This document shows positions 34,577 to 44,879 of a DNA stretch of 60,000 bases, in pieces. Made by a program: the position numbers and the translations under genes. Numbering within the stretch: the stretch's first letter is position 1; the number at the start of each line of letters is the position of its first letter. The stretch lies in contig JAQGDQ010000022.1 in the NCBI GenBank assembly GCA_030141605.1, forward strand, positions 374,001 through 434,000, given 5' to 3'. The DNA comes from Tubiluchus corallicola. Taxonomy: Eukaryota > Priapulida > Priapulimorpha > Priapulimorphida > Tubiluchidae. A model generated the notes under the pieces. The model worked only from the letters and a program-made list of their open reading frames with translations. It was not told the origin of the DNA and did not search any database.

Positions 34577-37500
34577 CACAATAATGCACGAATGTTCCAC
34601 ATAGTGTTTATCTACTATTTTATCTTTTTAACCATTAATTTTGGCGATGGTATTAGACTGAGAAACGTATACGTATTTACATACCAAGTCACTTCATAGG
34701 GCTATACACATTAATAAGCAAAGGTTATAGACAGCGTTACATAGTTTTCTAAATGAGAATTCCTCGAAATGGAACTGGAACTAACTAGATCGTAGTTGTT
34801 TGTCAGGATGGAGACAACAAAAAAGAAGTACTAAACACTGCCTCTGAGACCTCCACCAAGTTTTTTTCACAAATGTTTTTTAGTACGAGCGTTACGTCAA
34901 GTGCTGCGAAAAAAGAACCGGCGAAAAGATTCCCATTTTAGTACCTTATACCCGCCTTTCTTCACAAAGTTTCTTGGAAAACTGTTAGATAGTTTTTGGA
35001 TAATAAGTTTACTACTATAACAAACAAAAACAACCACACAAACAGACAAACAAACAAACCGTGTTGCAGTATAACTTCTTTGACAGAGGTAAAAATAATT
35101 AAAATAATTATCTCAACCGTAACCCTAACCCTAAACACATATTTTACTAATAATTAAAATAACTGTCCCACACTTTAACCCTAAACACATATTTTACTAA
35201 GTGTGCCATTTTGTTTCCTGCGCCATTTCACCTAGTTTTTCATTTGTGCCATTTTTATCGTGTCATTTTTCCTGTGCCACTTTTTCTGTGCCATTTTTTC
35301 CTGCGACATTTTAACATAACTTGTCCATGTGTGCCATTTTTCCTGTACCATTTTCACTGTGCCATTTTTTCCTGTGCCAATTTTACTAGTGCCATTTTTA
35401 CCTTACCTACATTCGAATTCTACAATAATAAACTGCTACGCCCCCATATTCAACTAAGCTACTTTAATCGCGCGGTATTGTGAAATGGTCACCGCCATCC
35501 ATTCCACATTCATCTCATTATCACTGTTCACTCATTTATTTTATTCAATACGTAATCTTTATTAAAAATACTAAGAATATTTAAAAGAAAGTATAAAATA
35601 TGAAAACAAGATAAAACGTATGTACATTACACACAACAAAATTTTTGCGCATAAAAAGGTCTAGTTAAAATTAAAAAAATGTGTAGGCATTTAATACACT
35701 GTTTTATATCAGGAGCAGTAAAGCACCGAAACAGCGTGTTGCTTGCGCGATTTGCTTTCTTACATAATGTTAATGCAGTGTGTGGACAGTTTTAGGTGGT
35801 TCGTAGAAATTACTCGTAAGCGCAAAAAACTTATGTACATAACTGCAAAACAGGGACAACAAAATCTCTCGAAGCCTGTACTAAATAAGAATGACATTAG
35901 TAAATTAAGAAATAGCGGCATTGCTGGTGTAATACATAATAATTATTATTACATCTCCAGTATAAACTGGTTATTGTATGGTTTATTTTCCCCATCTAGC
36001 GCATGCTTTATTTGTTATTTTGTTTATACTAGACGCAAATTTTATTTCTTTTTTTAAATATCCGTTGAAAGGTGCAGAAAAACAAGATTAAATAACATTA
36101 GCAGCTCTTAAGAAGTTTGAAAGTAAGAAACGTTTGAAATAAATTAAATTTTAAGTTTTTTGCTTAAAAACGGTTACATCAAAAAATTCTATAAACATTA
36201 AATACTGTAAATTACTGTATAAACAGTTACTGTAAATTTAAACCTCATGACTAGATATTAAAAAATGCGTGCAAGGATAATAAAATTGAAACACAGAATC
36301 AAAATTAACGTTTAGCACAAAACTCAAGTCATAATTGCTATATGTTTACCTATAGATATGTGCCTTGATGTACCAAAGAAGAAATAAACAAGAGGAGCAA
36401 AGAACGACACATATAAGCCATACACTGGTGCAACAGAGGCTAGCATGGCATATCCCATGCCCTGTAAAAACATAAATAACTGTAAATAACTTGAAGGAAA
36501 AATACAGCGATATACGTACATTTGATCGATTTTTATTCAAGAAATGGCTGATTAATTGATGAATAAACTGACTGACTGTCTGACATACCACAAAATCAAC
36601 TGAAATGCTTGGGACAAAAATTACAGCTGTTCAAAGTTTCCCTCTTGCAAACTGTAAACTTTTCAGCTTGGTAGACAAAAAGTTTGAAAGGAGATGATCA
36701 AGAAGTATAAGAAAAGCTGACCTAAATAAGTGGCTCTATAATAAATAACATTATTAATTTTTTACCTGCGGTACGTGCATTATGGCTACAGTGAAACCAG
36801 CTGTAGCATCACCTTGAAGATCCTGACTGATGCTGTACTTTCTCAGCATGGTCAAGAATGGAAAGAAAGAGACGATGAACTTTTGAAGACGACGACGGGA
36901 ACAAAGGCAATATTGTTTGAAGAACCTGTGAGCTCGAGTTTTTGAAGACACCGCTTCTGATGGCGTCTTCTCGTACTTTTCTTCAAACTCAGCCTGCACA
37001 ACAAAAATTGAAAAGATGAAATGCAAAGTAAGGAAATACGCATAAAGTTCCACAAGAAACAGTACAATGTAAACATGTTGACATGCAGGGGCGGATTAAC
37101 CATTAGGCTAACAAGGCTATAGCCTTAGGCCCTAAATTCTGATAAGCCCTCGGAATCCTGAGACCGATGGCCAATTAAATAGATAATGCTATTTAGTAAA
37201 CAGGACAACAAAATTATTTAAACTGAACGGGCTAAAGACAAATATACGTGTTTTTCTTTTTTGTACATTATCAGTAAGCACTTGAGCGAATGAACATATT
37301 GTACATAAAATGAAATATTTTTCACTGCAGACCCACACATACAAGGTGATACGAGACAGGATCTGGGGCCTTGGGGAAAGGGAGGCAGCCCTTCCAAAGT
37401 GAACGAACTGTACATTTTCAAATTAAAATAAGTCTATTTTAAAATTTTTAAATTTAAGACTGTAATATTAAAAAAAAAACACTTACATACATCGCCATTT

Positions 37501-39201
37501 GTTTTTACTGGCTGCAATTTAAGTGTTTCTGATTCGGCAAATTATTTTTAGCTTTTAATAACTTTAAAGTTAATAATAGTACCTGCTATCAAATTTAGTT
37601 CAACAAAACCGCTTAAGTCCTTTACACACTTTTTAGGTGCATGCATGCTCGTCAAATGTCGCCATTAGAAAACGTATGTTTGAAAACATCTTAGCGAAAA
37701 CACGAACGTTGGTTTGTGCCTTGTTACTACAAGAGACATTTGGATCGCTGGCATATTCTTATTATTGGAATTGAACTTTATTCTTACTATTTATTACACT
37801 GTTTCTTCTGGAACTCCCTGTACATCATCAACTTACTTGGACAGACATTAGCTTACTTTGTAGCGGTTTATTTAAGAGATCTAAATTTACTTAAAACTTT
37901 AAGGCTCAAACCGTGATTTATTTTTTTAACTATAAAATCAGTGAGAATGAACGCGAAAGTCCTTCGACACTTTCGAGCGACCTTTCTCAGGTTTCTGCAA
38001 TGGATGGTATTTAGACTAAAATAACCAATCTCACATCCTATACAAGAAGGCCGTCGCGATTCAGGTGTTGCAGCGCCATTACCTGTGTCATTCTCATCAA
38101 ACATGTCATCAATATCAATAACAGTTAAGCCTGCTACATCAAGCAAGACAAACACACGAGCACATATGAAGTCCAAAATGACACTGGCTCCCATTTGTTT
38201 TAGTGCCATGAGAAAACAATTTGTCATGGCACAGAAGTTCTTTTTATATTTAATAGCAGAGAAGAGGCTGATTTTATATCTTTAAGGATCTACACACGCA
38301 CGATAATATTGTCAATGCTTAACATTGACAATTTTACTGGGCGTCTCCAGGTAATACTGAAATATATTTTTTGCTTATGTAATATTATTGTCAATGTGTG
38401 TAAACACCTTAAGGTTGGAACAACCAATACTAAGATTTGGAAAAAGTGCGAAATTTTAACGTGAAACATTCATAACGATAAAATTTCTTTATTTCGTTAC
38501 AAATAGGTGGTGCAATCACAACAGCAACACATTTGCCAGTGTATGCATATGCTGCATTTATATGCATATAGAGTATGCAGTACTTAGGCCAATCAATACA
38601 TGTTGTGGTTAACCAGATATTAATTATTTTCAGTAGCACGTGCTCACTGGACCAGGTGGCTTTCGCAGAGACATAGTCTAGTTTGCTCCAAAAGTCTAGG
38701 CTGTAGTATTAACTAGGTTGTCAGCTATTTAACGCGTGTACAACTTAAAAGCCAGTTTGAATTTAATTAACCTATCATCTGCAATAAGTGGAGATAACCA
38801 CTCCACCGACACCACCAGTTCAGGAGTGCCTTCACAGAACAACACAAAAGCAGGCCAGCCAAAAGGATAAAAAATTTAATGGGTCGCTGTAAAATTGATC
38901 CAGATCATCCTCATGTTTCTCTGCCACCCGTTTCCGTGGCACACAAGCCACATTACAATCACACTTTTCACACGTAAGAAATAAGCATCTATAGACCAGT
39001 CAAAGAAACAGATCATTTAAATTGGCAAGATACTAGACCATCTAGATCACACAAATGCAGTAATAAATTTTAATGTGATATTACCTCGGTATAAGTCGAT
39101 CGGTCAACTTGATATCTCGGCCTGACCGGACGGCGACACGTTGTTCCTCTAACATTCGAGTTTTCCAATACATCACCCTGCTCATCTTCTTCGTCAGCCA
39201 T
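30038..39201 (-). CDS. SLC26-family (SulP) anion exchanger, six exons, 751 aa or longer
   Basis: Exons in transcription order: 39201-39085 (or from 39331), 36993-36766, 36461-36350, 33461-33324, 32089-31914, 31522-30038. All junctions are GT-AG with matching phases. From the ATG at 39201 the product is 751 residues, typical of SLC26A5/A6-type members. Seen: [18 protein letters not shown] near the N terminus; GMGYAML and [15 protein letters not shown] (145-153); FAVTSLMVG; two N-glycosylation sequons, NGS and NIT, near 180-187; SLSRSLVQE (429-437), which matches the anion-site Ser/Arg region of prestin; and a C-terminal STAS domain (~561-727) with [17 protein letters not shown]. The family exchanges chloride, bicarbonate, sulfate, oxalate or similar anions at the plasma membrane. 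The subfamily and substrate cannot be set from sequence alone. Confidence 0.9.
31914..32089 (-). CDS. SLC26 exon 5
   Basis: 176 nt from TTTCTAG to CTCAG-gtgagc. It encodes [20 protein letters not shown] and, further on, [21 protein letters not shown], both typical of SulP transmembrane segments 5-6. The split Val codon with exon 4 is consistent. Confidence 0.92.
32405..33010 (+). repeat. Dispersed ~600-bp repeat, copy 2 (in SLC26 intron 4)
   Basis: Collinear with 19515-20184 along its length: shared CTTGAAATTTTATACCACTT near the start, AACTTG-AAATTTAAACTCCC in the middle, and CCTACTTCAGGTACCCC at the end. Many substitutions and small indels. No coding frame, so it is probably a non-autonomous element. 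Confidence 0.8.
33195..33286. repeat. GAT/ATG-rich trinucleotide tract
   Basis: Imperfect GATGATGGTGAT-type repeats. It produces spurious Asp- or His-rich open frames on both strands. Confidence 0.85.
33324..33461 (-). CDS. SLC26 exon 4
   Basis: 138 nt from TCGTTTAG to gtaatt. It encodes [16 protein letters not shown] and then an extracellular loop with two N-glycosylation sequons (NGS, NIT). Phase 1 at both ends fits exons 3 and 5. It was found by phase and family motif; its open frame is too short to be obvious. Confidence 0.9.
34051..34140 (+). repeat. 5S-rRNA-like fragment (copy A)
   Basis: GAAACTTAGC, CCTGGTTAATGAG and TGGATGGATGACCGC align in order with the 5S segments GAAGCTAAGC, CCTGGTTAGTACT and TGGATGGGTGACCGC (box C region). 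The 5' part of 5S is not convincing. It is a degenerate 5S-derived SINE or a 5S pseudogene. Confidence 0.5.
34534..34574. repeat. AT dinucleotide microsatellite
   Basis: About 20 AT units, inside the foldback-like element. Confidence 0.95.
35098..35202 (+). repeat. Two ~55-bp direct repeats
   Basis: Both units contain TAATTAAAATAA and AACCCTAAACACATATTTTA. The first has an extra CCCTAA step, giving a short telomere-like string that is not a real telomeric array. They abut the right arm of the foldback-like element. Confidence 0.65.
36350..36461 (-). CDS. SLC26 exon 3
   Basis: 112 nt from TTTTTACAG to gtaaac. It encodes [20 protein letters not shown] and continues to GTSRHISI, the SulP family signature region (transmembrane segments 1-2). 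It ends in phase 1, completed by GA in exon 4. Confidence 0.93.
36766..36993 (-). CDS. SLC26 exon 2
   Basis: 76 codons from TTGTGCAG to CCGCAG-gtaaaa, phase 0 at both ends. It begins [15 protein letters not shown], continues with a basic Cys/Arg segment ([10 protein letters not shown]) and ends [19 protein letters not shown], the conserved entry to the first membrane helix. Confidence 0.92.
37086..37100 (+). mobile_element. hAT-like transposon terminal motif
   Basis: CAGGGGCGGATTAAC is typical of hAT-type terminal inverted repeats. The reverse-complement end was not found nearby, so this is at best a remnant. Confidence 0.3.
37805..37828 (-). mobile_element. Single terminal repeat similar to the 19.2-kb element
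   Basis: On the minus strand, TACAGGGAGTTCCAGAAG and AAACAGTG match TACAGGTTGTTCCAAAAG and AAACACTG of the element at 19169-19494. No partner end was found, so this is a remnant. Confidence 0.35.
37868..38279 (-). other. Unrecognised intronic open frame of about 130 codons
   Basis: Open from just after an in-frame TAA near 38285 to 37868. The first Met lies at 38227 and codons are open before it. The translation has protein-like character: [42 protein letters not shown], then an acidic stretch, [14 protein letters not shown], and a basic tail (RKVARKCRR). The [12 protein letters not shown] stretch faintly recalls a STAS strand-helix, but the rest does not follow that fold. It could be a captured exon, a decayed transposon gene or chance. 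Same strand as SLC26. Confidence 0.3.
39085..39201 (-). CDS. SLC26 exon 1 (minimal start)
   Basis: 39 codons from an ATG at 39201-39199 ([11 protein letters not shown]) to [11 protein letters not shown] and a gtaata donor. Starting here gives the normal family length. The sequence context of the ATG is not strong, and the frame stays open upstream to a possible acceptor at 39332, so the true start may lie further 5'. Confidence 0.7.
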
Positions 39202-39331
39202 ATATGAGAAGCGACCAAATTTTTTATCAAATTCTACAATGTAGACTCCATCCTTGCCGCTGCCGTGGCCGTTCCTCTCACACAGCGAGCACTCCTCGTG
39301 TCTCTCACGATTGTTGATTGCATTCTTTTCT
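39202..39331 (-). other. Possible upstream coding extension of SLC26 exon 1
   Basis: The frame of the minimal start remains open for 43 codons back to TTTTTCAG at 39332, then meets an in-frame TGA within the presumed intron. It reads HEECSLCERNGHGSGKDG and on to VEFDKKFGRFSY, and is more GC-rich than its surroundings. That suggests coding with a further 5' exon, which I could not locate. Alternatively it is 5' UTR. Confidence 0.4.
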
Positions 39332-39817
39332 CTGAAAAATTGCGATCAGCTAGATATTCATTGCTATAGAGTAATGAAACTTTAAACTGTAGCTTAACCA
39401 TACTTAATTGGGCGTGCAAATTGTCTTCAGACTGCATATGGCATACCCAAGCTGTTCAGTCTCAGGGCAACCAGAACTGGATTCCATCTTATGAACATGA
39501 ATCAATAGTGAATCATTATCCACTGGTAACCAAGATGTGAAGATGTGGTTATAAACAATTGAAAAACTAGCATTGTTTTTATGAATGGCCTACCTGATGT
39601 AGGCAAGATTCCTCCAACAACAACAATGCAAGGCCTATGACGTTGTTTGCAACCTTAAGCCTGTTAGACAAAATAGGCAGAAACCTATGTCTAGAAACCT
39701 TTGTCTAGCCGAGAAAGAAAGAGCGACAATTAAGGCTAGGAGTCTTGAAACCCCCATACACCGAGGAGAACTGAGGTATCAAAATGACCCACCCAACTAG
39801 AAAGTTAGAAATGGAAT

Positions 39818-40383
39818 GTATATATATATATATAATCTTTATTCACACATAATGATTGCATTGTATGTAATATAATAGGGTAGGTAGTGCATTTACATTG
39901 GTATATACATCAAGTTGTTAATAGCACATGCAACATTTCATTAATATTATTAACTGTGAAAACTTCAATTACATATTCATTGTGTAAAGTCCAGAACAGA
40001 ATGTGCGCTAATATGTCGACAGGTTTATAGGCATAAGTATAGTGGTTTAAGTGTGCTCTAATACAGTTTCTGCCGAGAATACTTATACTAGTATGGTTAT
40101 TTAACACAGCCAATGAGCAAAGAACTGGATCAACAGATAAATTTATGTTACAACAGAGCTTTGAAATTCGCTTATGGAAAAGTATATCTAGAGTATATCT
40201 ATCAGCAGTACACAATGTCATGCTTGAATGAGAATTTCTAGGCAAGTTTAAGATTCGTCTCAATGCTTTTCTATATTCAATGAATAACGTCGACATACTT
40301 TTCTTTGATAAATCATTAATTGGACATCCATAGAAGGAGCAGCAGTAAGCATGAAACAATTTAAGTATTTGTGTGAAGCATTA
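39818..40383 (-). mobile_element. 5'-truncated non-LTR (LINE) retrotransposon
   Basis: A 149-codon frame (39910-40359) opens LKLFHAYCCSFYGCPINDL and continues EYRKALRRILNLP, HSSMTLC and DILFHKRISKLC. This is the post-reverse-transcriptase region of LINE ORF2 (FxxYCxSFYG, then WRKALRRxxxLPxxTH). The frame is intact to its stop, followed by a ~90-nt 3' UTR with AATAAA (39838-39843) and a TA-repeat tail. The reverse transcriptase core and everything upstream are missing. It lies in the same orientation as SLC26, about 0.5 kb above its first recognised exon. Confidence 0.72.
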
Positions 40384-41339
40384 TGTGTGAAGCAAAACAA
40401 CGAAAACACGTTTTTTTATGCAAATCGCTCTAAACAAGGCCAGTGGTCACAGGATAAGGCACACAGGCGGAAATATGAACGGTGGTAAAAAAAGCAGAAT
40501 TCTCGAAATTAACTTGCCAGTGACCTAGGCGGTACCTGTCGAGAATATTTTACAAGGAAGCAACCTTTTGGAGAAAAATTTCAAAGAAAAATTTCAGAGC
40601 CAAAAGCAGGATTTATAAGCAGCCAGTCTGCATCTAGCGATGTTGACCTACAGTGAAATGTTTAGACAGAGTTGTAGGTTTTTACCAAACTGCGAACTTT
40701 TTACCAAAAACTTTGTTTAGAAACAGCGAAATCGTTCGACTTTACAATCCGGCACTGGTATCAACAACAAGAAAACGTTTATATTCTGGGTCCTTGCGTA
40801 GAATATATATGATGCAATGACATTTAATCAACAGAAGTGCTGACGTCGAATCAGATGCACCAGTGCCGACACAAAATTAATATCAAAGGATCACATGTCC
40901 GTAAAAAACATCTAAGTTCAAACTTTTTTCGTTTAAAATTAAATTAGCTACTATGGAATGTTACGCATCTCGAATCAAAACGTTCATCAGATCAAAGATA
41001 TGTGGAGACTGTCGCAAATCCATCAATGCGGAATTTAAATTAAGACTTGAATCGTGTCATTATTTACTACTCCTGCTACTACTCGTTACACTCTCCATAT
41101 GTTATGCGTATGAACGAAATTCCATTTTGACGTAATAGACCCGTACTACGCGATTTTGTAATTAAATCTTCTAATGTTTCTTCCTCAGTGTTTCGTGTCT
41201 TTAAAAGGTTTTACCGTTATGGCAATCAGAAATCTACATTACGCAACAGCCATTGAAATGAATGCAGTAACAGCCATATTTCAGCGTTATTGCTACCCTC
41301 AATCAATGTCACTATCGTTAATTGTTGTCCTGATCATCA
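40384..41339. other. Intergenic stretch
   Basis: No gene recognised. A 60-codon plus-strand frame at 40953-41135 with a Leu run has no support beyond being open. Confidence 0.45.
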
Positions 41340-41432
41340 ACATCTCCTCCATCATCATCGTCATCGTCGGTGTAGTCGTCGTCGTCGTCGTCGACGTCGA
41401 CGTCATCACCATTATCATCATCATCATCATCG
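41340..41432. repeat. CAT/CGT trinucleotide tract
   Basis: Imperfect TCATCATCGTCGTCGTCG-type repeats. Confidence 0.9.
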
Positions 41433-41807
41433 CTTTCAGTCCTTGTCGTCATAGCCACCGTTTGGCAATTTTTTCATCCTTTTTTGGCATGTTAAATCGA
41501 GGGCGTGCTATCGTTTTTGTGTATGTTTGCTTTGTTTGTGGCATTTATTGAACATTCACTCTACATCTTCAGTCTGTTTACTAAAAAAAACCGTTTCATA
41601 GTTCGTTGCTTTTTCCTGCAGCATATGTGAACAGGGTACAACTACGTTCTAACTGTTTATTTGTATAATAACTACTTTCTAACTGTTTATTTACCAAAAA
41701 TATTTAAAATGTGGTTAAAATAAGTTAGCCGAAAAAGTCATTGATGTGTAACCGACTAAATTCAGGCGTGTAGTTTAACTATTAACTTTAAAATTATTGA
41801 AAAGTAT

Positions 41808-41878
41808 AGTACAGTACGGTACGGTGTGGTACGGTACGGTACGGTACGATACGGTACGGTACAGTACAGTACAGAACT
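41808..41878. repeat. GGTAC pentanucleotide microsatellite
   Basis: About 14 imperfect GGTAC/AGTAC units. The GTAC core is self-complementary, so the tract can fold on either strand. Confidence 0.92.
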
Positions 41879-42289
41879 TTACAGCAATTTAAAACACATA
41901 AAAGTACAAGCAGTTACAATAAAATAAAAAATAAATAAATAGAGTATGAGACGATTAAAGCTCATTAAAACAGTCATTTACTTATTAATTAAAACAGTAT
42001 TTAAGCAAACAAAAAAATCGTTACATTTGTGCTTTTTTGTTTCTTTAACAACTCACACATGCACAGGGCTAAGGTTACGAAACTTACAGGGTGCACCCGC
42101 CAGCTAAGGGGATTTGCGTTTATATGTGACCCGTCACACAGGGTCAAAGGTCACGGAGTGTATAGGGCTTCTTTATTTCTCATTACTCTTAGCTCTTCCT
42201 ATAGCTTTTGAGCTAAGGCCACCATTTTTAGTATGTGACTAGGCAGGGAGATCCGAGGTCTTGTGCGCGACTGAATATATGGGCCATTC

Positions 42290-42490
42290 GCGTTTCCCGT
42301 CTCGATGCGACGAATTAAACGATATAAGTACATTTAGACTGGCTGATCCCTGACCCCGCAAAAAGAGAATTTGTGGGTCGGGGACGCGAAGGCTTCCAAA
42401 AGTCGAAAAGCATTAGGTTGTAGTACAATAATTTAAAGGTCTCGATGAGACGAATTTAATGGTATAAACTACTCTACTGTCACACTAGTT
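42290..42490 (+). repeat. Spaced direct repeat, ~140-bp period
   Basis: GTCTCGATG-GACGAATT-AA followed by GTATAA/GATATAA occurs near 42299 and again near 42439. Between them is a short imperfect inverted repeat, CCTGACCCCG with GGGTCGGGG. Confidence 0.45.
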
Positions 42491-43056
42491 GTGCTCTCCG
42501 TTAGGGCTAAAAGCCGAAACTGGATGGGACGGGGAAACAGAACACACAGCATAAAACAAGTTATGACAAATAGCAAATATGGACACAATTCCGTTTGTAA
42601 AATAACAACAAATAATGGAACGCTTGTCCACTTAAAGTAAAATTTGCAGTGACGCTAAAACAACTTAGTCAAAAAAGAACTAAAAATACCGTCTTGATTT
42701 GTAAAAAAAACTAAGCAAAGAAAATTATTATTTTTTATATTCCCGTGACCAGCAGTCTGTACTTTATAGCATGTGAAAATGTACTGCTCATAACAACACA
42801 TAGTTTGAATAAAATTTTACTGTAAATTTTGTAAACGCATTTGTGTATTGCATTTAACGTTGATAATTTATTTGTGTGTGTGTTTAATATGTATTGCGTT
42901 TAATTGCGAAATGTGTGCAGCTGATTATATTCAATGTGAGTTTATGAAACGTATTATTATAATTAAGGTTTTACTTGTGTTTTATCTTAAATGTAATTTT
43001 ATTTTAATAATCACACTACTAGCAAAGGCCCCGCAAAAATTTTGCTTATAAATACA

Positions 43057-43580
43057 CAATGGCTTTGCGTCAGCTGTGTTCTAAGCGAGAATCGCCCAAA
43101 ATGGAACCTCCAATCAACTCGTCGTAGCTCCTCTTGGGGGAGGCGTCCTAAATGTGCCCCAACATCATCTTGTAGCCTTTTTCCCCCCTCTTTCTAAAGA
43201 GCTATACATTATACTGGTGTTGCTAGAACATTTTTTCTATAGGCAGGTTTGGCCAAAAACTGGAAAAAATTGGGAGTTGGGTCTGGGTAAACGCCCGTTG
43301 CGGGACGCAGTGGACCTCCTGTGAAATCTAAATATGACTACAACACCCACCGTTGAACGGGTTATCTAACCATTACTGGCACCATGCCAGGCACGTTCCC
43401 GTTCTCCACAAAAATAAGAGGTATAAATTTTGCAAAAAACGGACAAAAAGGGCCATTTTGCGGGGGGTTCTGCCCCCCCCCCGTCCTTACCGGTGGACCC
43501 GATTCAGTAAATTGTAACATAAATGAAATTTATGTTACAGTTTTAGTACCTTGCAGTACATCAAATGAAACGCCTCGATA
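43057..43580 (+). repeat. Dispersed ~450-bp repeat, copy 2
   Basis: The counterpart of 436-930. After the shared end (CCGGTGGACCCGATTC, near 43508) it carries a 27-nt palindrome and then ACATCAAATGAAACG. The latter is similar to the TTTGATGTA end of copy 1 but in inverted orientation. Confidence 0.75.
43513..43539. repeat. Perfect 12-bp palindrome with 3-nt loop
   Basis: TGTAACATAAAT, loop GAA, then its exact reverse complement. It lies at the edge of the dispersed repeat copy. Confidence 0.9.
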
Positions 43581-43619
43581 AAGCCAAACGAATGGTGTAT
43601 GTCGGCCTGCATTAATGTG

Positions 43620-43700
43620 AATACTTACCCTTGGGTCACCCGTCAAAAGTGGCCAAGTTCGGGTTTCATCAAACTATTAATGTTAAGCACAACCTTGCTT
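43620..43700 (-). repeat. 5S-rRNA-like fragment (copy D)
   Basis: On the minus strand: GCTTAACATT, CCCGAACTTGGCCACTTTTG, GACGGGTGACCCAAGGG and TAAGTATTC. These lie in the order and spacing of the 3' half of 5S rRNA. Degenerate. Confidence 0.4.
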
Positions 43701-44879
43701 ATGTACATATTGTTAATTATTTTGAACAACTTTTATTTTTAAACAGGAAACAAAAGTTGTTACTTAAAAGCATCTCCTATCACAGAAGTAGAATCTTACC
43801 ACAGTTTCGGGCAGGGTCAAAAACGTTCACTATTGATTCCATCCTACTTGTGTCTTTCCACTAAAACTAACGTTTAATTCTAGCCCCACCGACTGCCAAT
43901 TGTTTAAAAGTAATCTGACACTTTTTCTAGGCTGTAACATTTGTGAGCAGTGTACCACTTGATATTCTCCCAACAGCCCTACCAGTAAATTGACTTGGAC
44001 AAACATAAGTCACAGGAAATTAACCTCATTGAAGCTAAATCATGTTAATCCCAACTGTCAAGCGTATACCAATCTAACTGGGAAATTGCAATCCACTGCC
44101 TGAAAATGCCTTTACTAGCACCCGAGCCCGCATGCATTCACACACAGGCAGCTAATATTATTGACTAAACCAATCAGCGTTGGCTAAACTCTGTTGATAC
44201 ATGCACTCGAAATCATGTGGACAAGCCAGTTATTAAACAGGAATATGGCGAATGCCTTTGGGATAATTGGCCAATTCTCGTCTAATATGGGCTGTGGCAG
44301 ACAGATGTTTAAATATGAAGAGTAACACGAGATTTCAGATTAATTCAGCAGCACAAGGTAGAACAGAATTTGCGAATAGAAACCGCTCTACACAGACCTG
44401 ATTCCACCGAAAATCCATAAATACAACTTCCAAACCCTTAACCTGCAGTGGAAAACCAGCGAAGGCGGATTAACTTTTCGTATCGAATTCAAGCATATTT
44501 AAGTATGTTTTCATAAAGCGACAGCTAAATAAATTTTAACTACTTCTAGCTGCGTATAACATTAAAGCTGCGACCTTCTTCAAATACATTTAGCTCGGGG
44601 AGCCTTTATAGCAAATATTTCTAATATTGGGATCTAAACGGCCTAAATATCCAAATAAATGAAGTATAATTTAAGGCCATTATTTATTAGTCTCGTTCTT
44701 TGGTAAAATGGAGCATTATAATTTTTAATCTTTCGAGTCATAATGCGCTCTTTCTCTTGCAAGCCTACTGAAAATTGTTACGGAACTAAAAGAAGCGAGC
44801 GTGCCTTTAATAAGTTCGACTCGAGCTATTGGTCGAACGACTCGCAGAACTCAAGACCGTTGATCTAAAATCTGGCTTT
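43701..44879. other. Intergenic stretch
   Basis: No gene, RNA or repeat recognised. Confidence 0.5.

Larger units (their letters stand above)
34233..35404. mobile_element. Foldback-like element with inverted arms made of short tandem units
   Basis: The left arm (34233-34328) repeats GGTAAAAATGGCACAGGAA. The right arm (35203-35404) repeats the complement, e.g. TGTGCCATTTTTCCTGTGCC, about ten times. The ~870-bp middle has an AT microsatellite and two copies of a ~55-bp segment. Inverted arms composed of tandem subrepeats are the hallmark of foldback (FB)-type DNA elements. No transposase frame is seen inside. Confidence 0.5.
33462..36349 (-). other. SLC26 intron 3
   Basis: 2.9 kb. It contains a CpG-rich patch (33.8-33.9 kb), a 5S-like fragment (34051-34140), and a foldback-like element (34233-35404) with an AT microsatellite inside. 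The remainder is AT-rich. Confidence 0.6.
36994..39084 (-). other. SLC26 intron 1
   Basis: 2.1 kb. It holds a hAT-like terminal motif at 37086-37100, a fragment resembling the terminal repeat of the 19.2-kb element at about 37805-37828, and an unexplained open frame at 37868-38279. Confidence 0.6.

Noticed and set aside
35105-35125. Telomere-like CCCTAACCCTAA
   Set aside because: Only two units inside a longer direct repeat; not an interstitial telomeric array.
35211-35483. 90-codon frame rich in CHF motifs
   Set aside because: Translation of the short tandem units in the right arm of the foldback-like element.
40953-41135. 60-codon frame with a Leu-rich segment that could be a membrane anchor
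   Set aside because: No conserved features, no splice partners, and of a length expected by chance in this AT-rich DNA.
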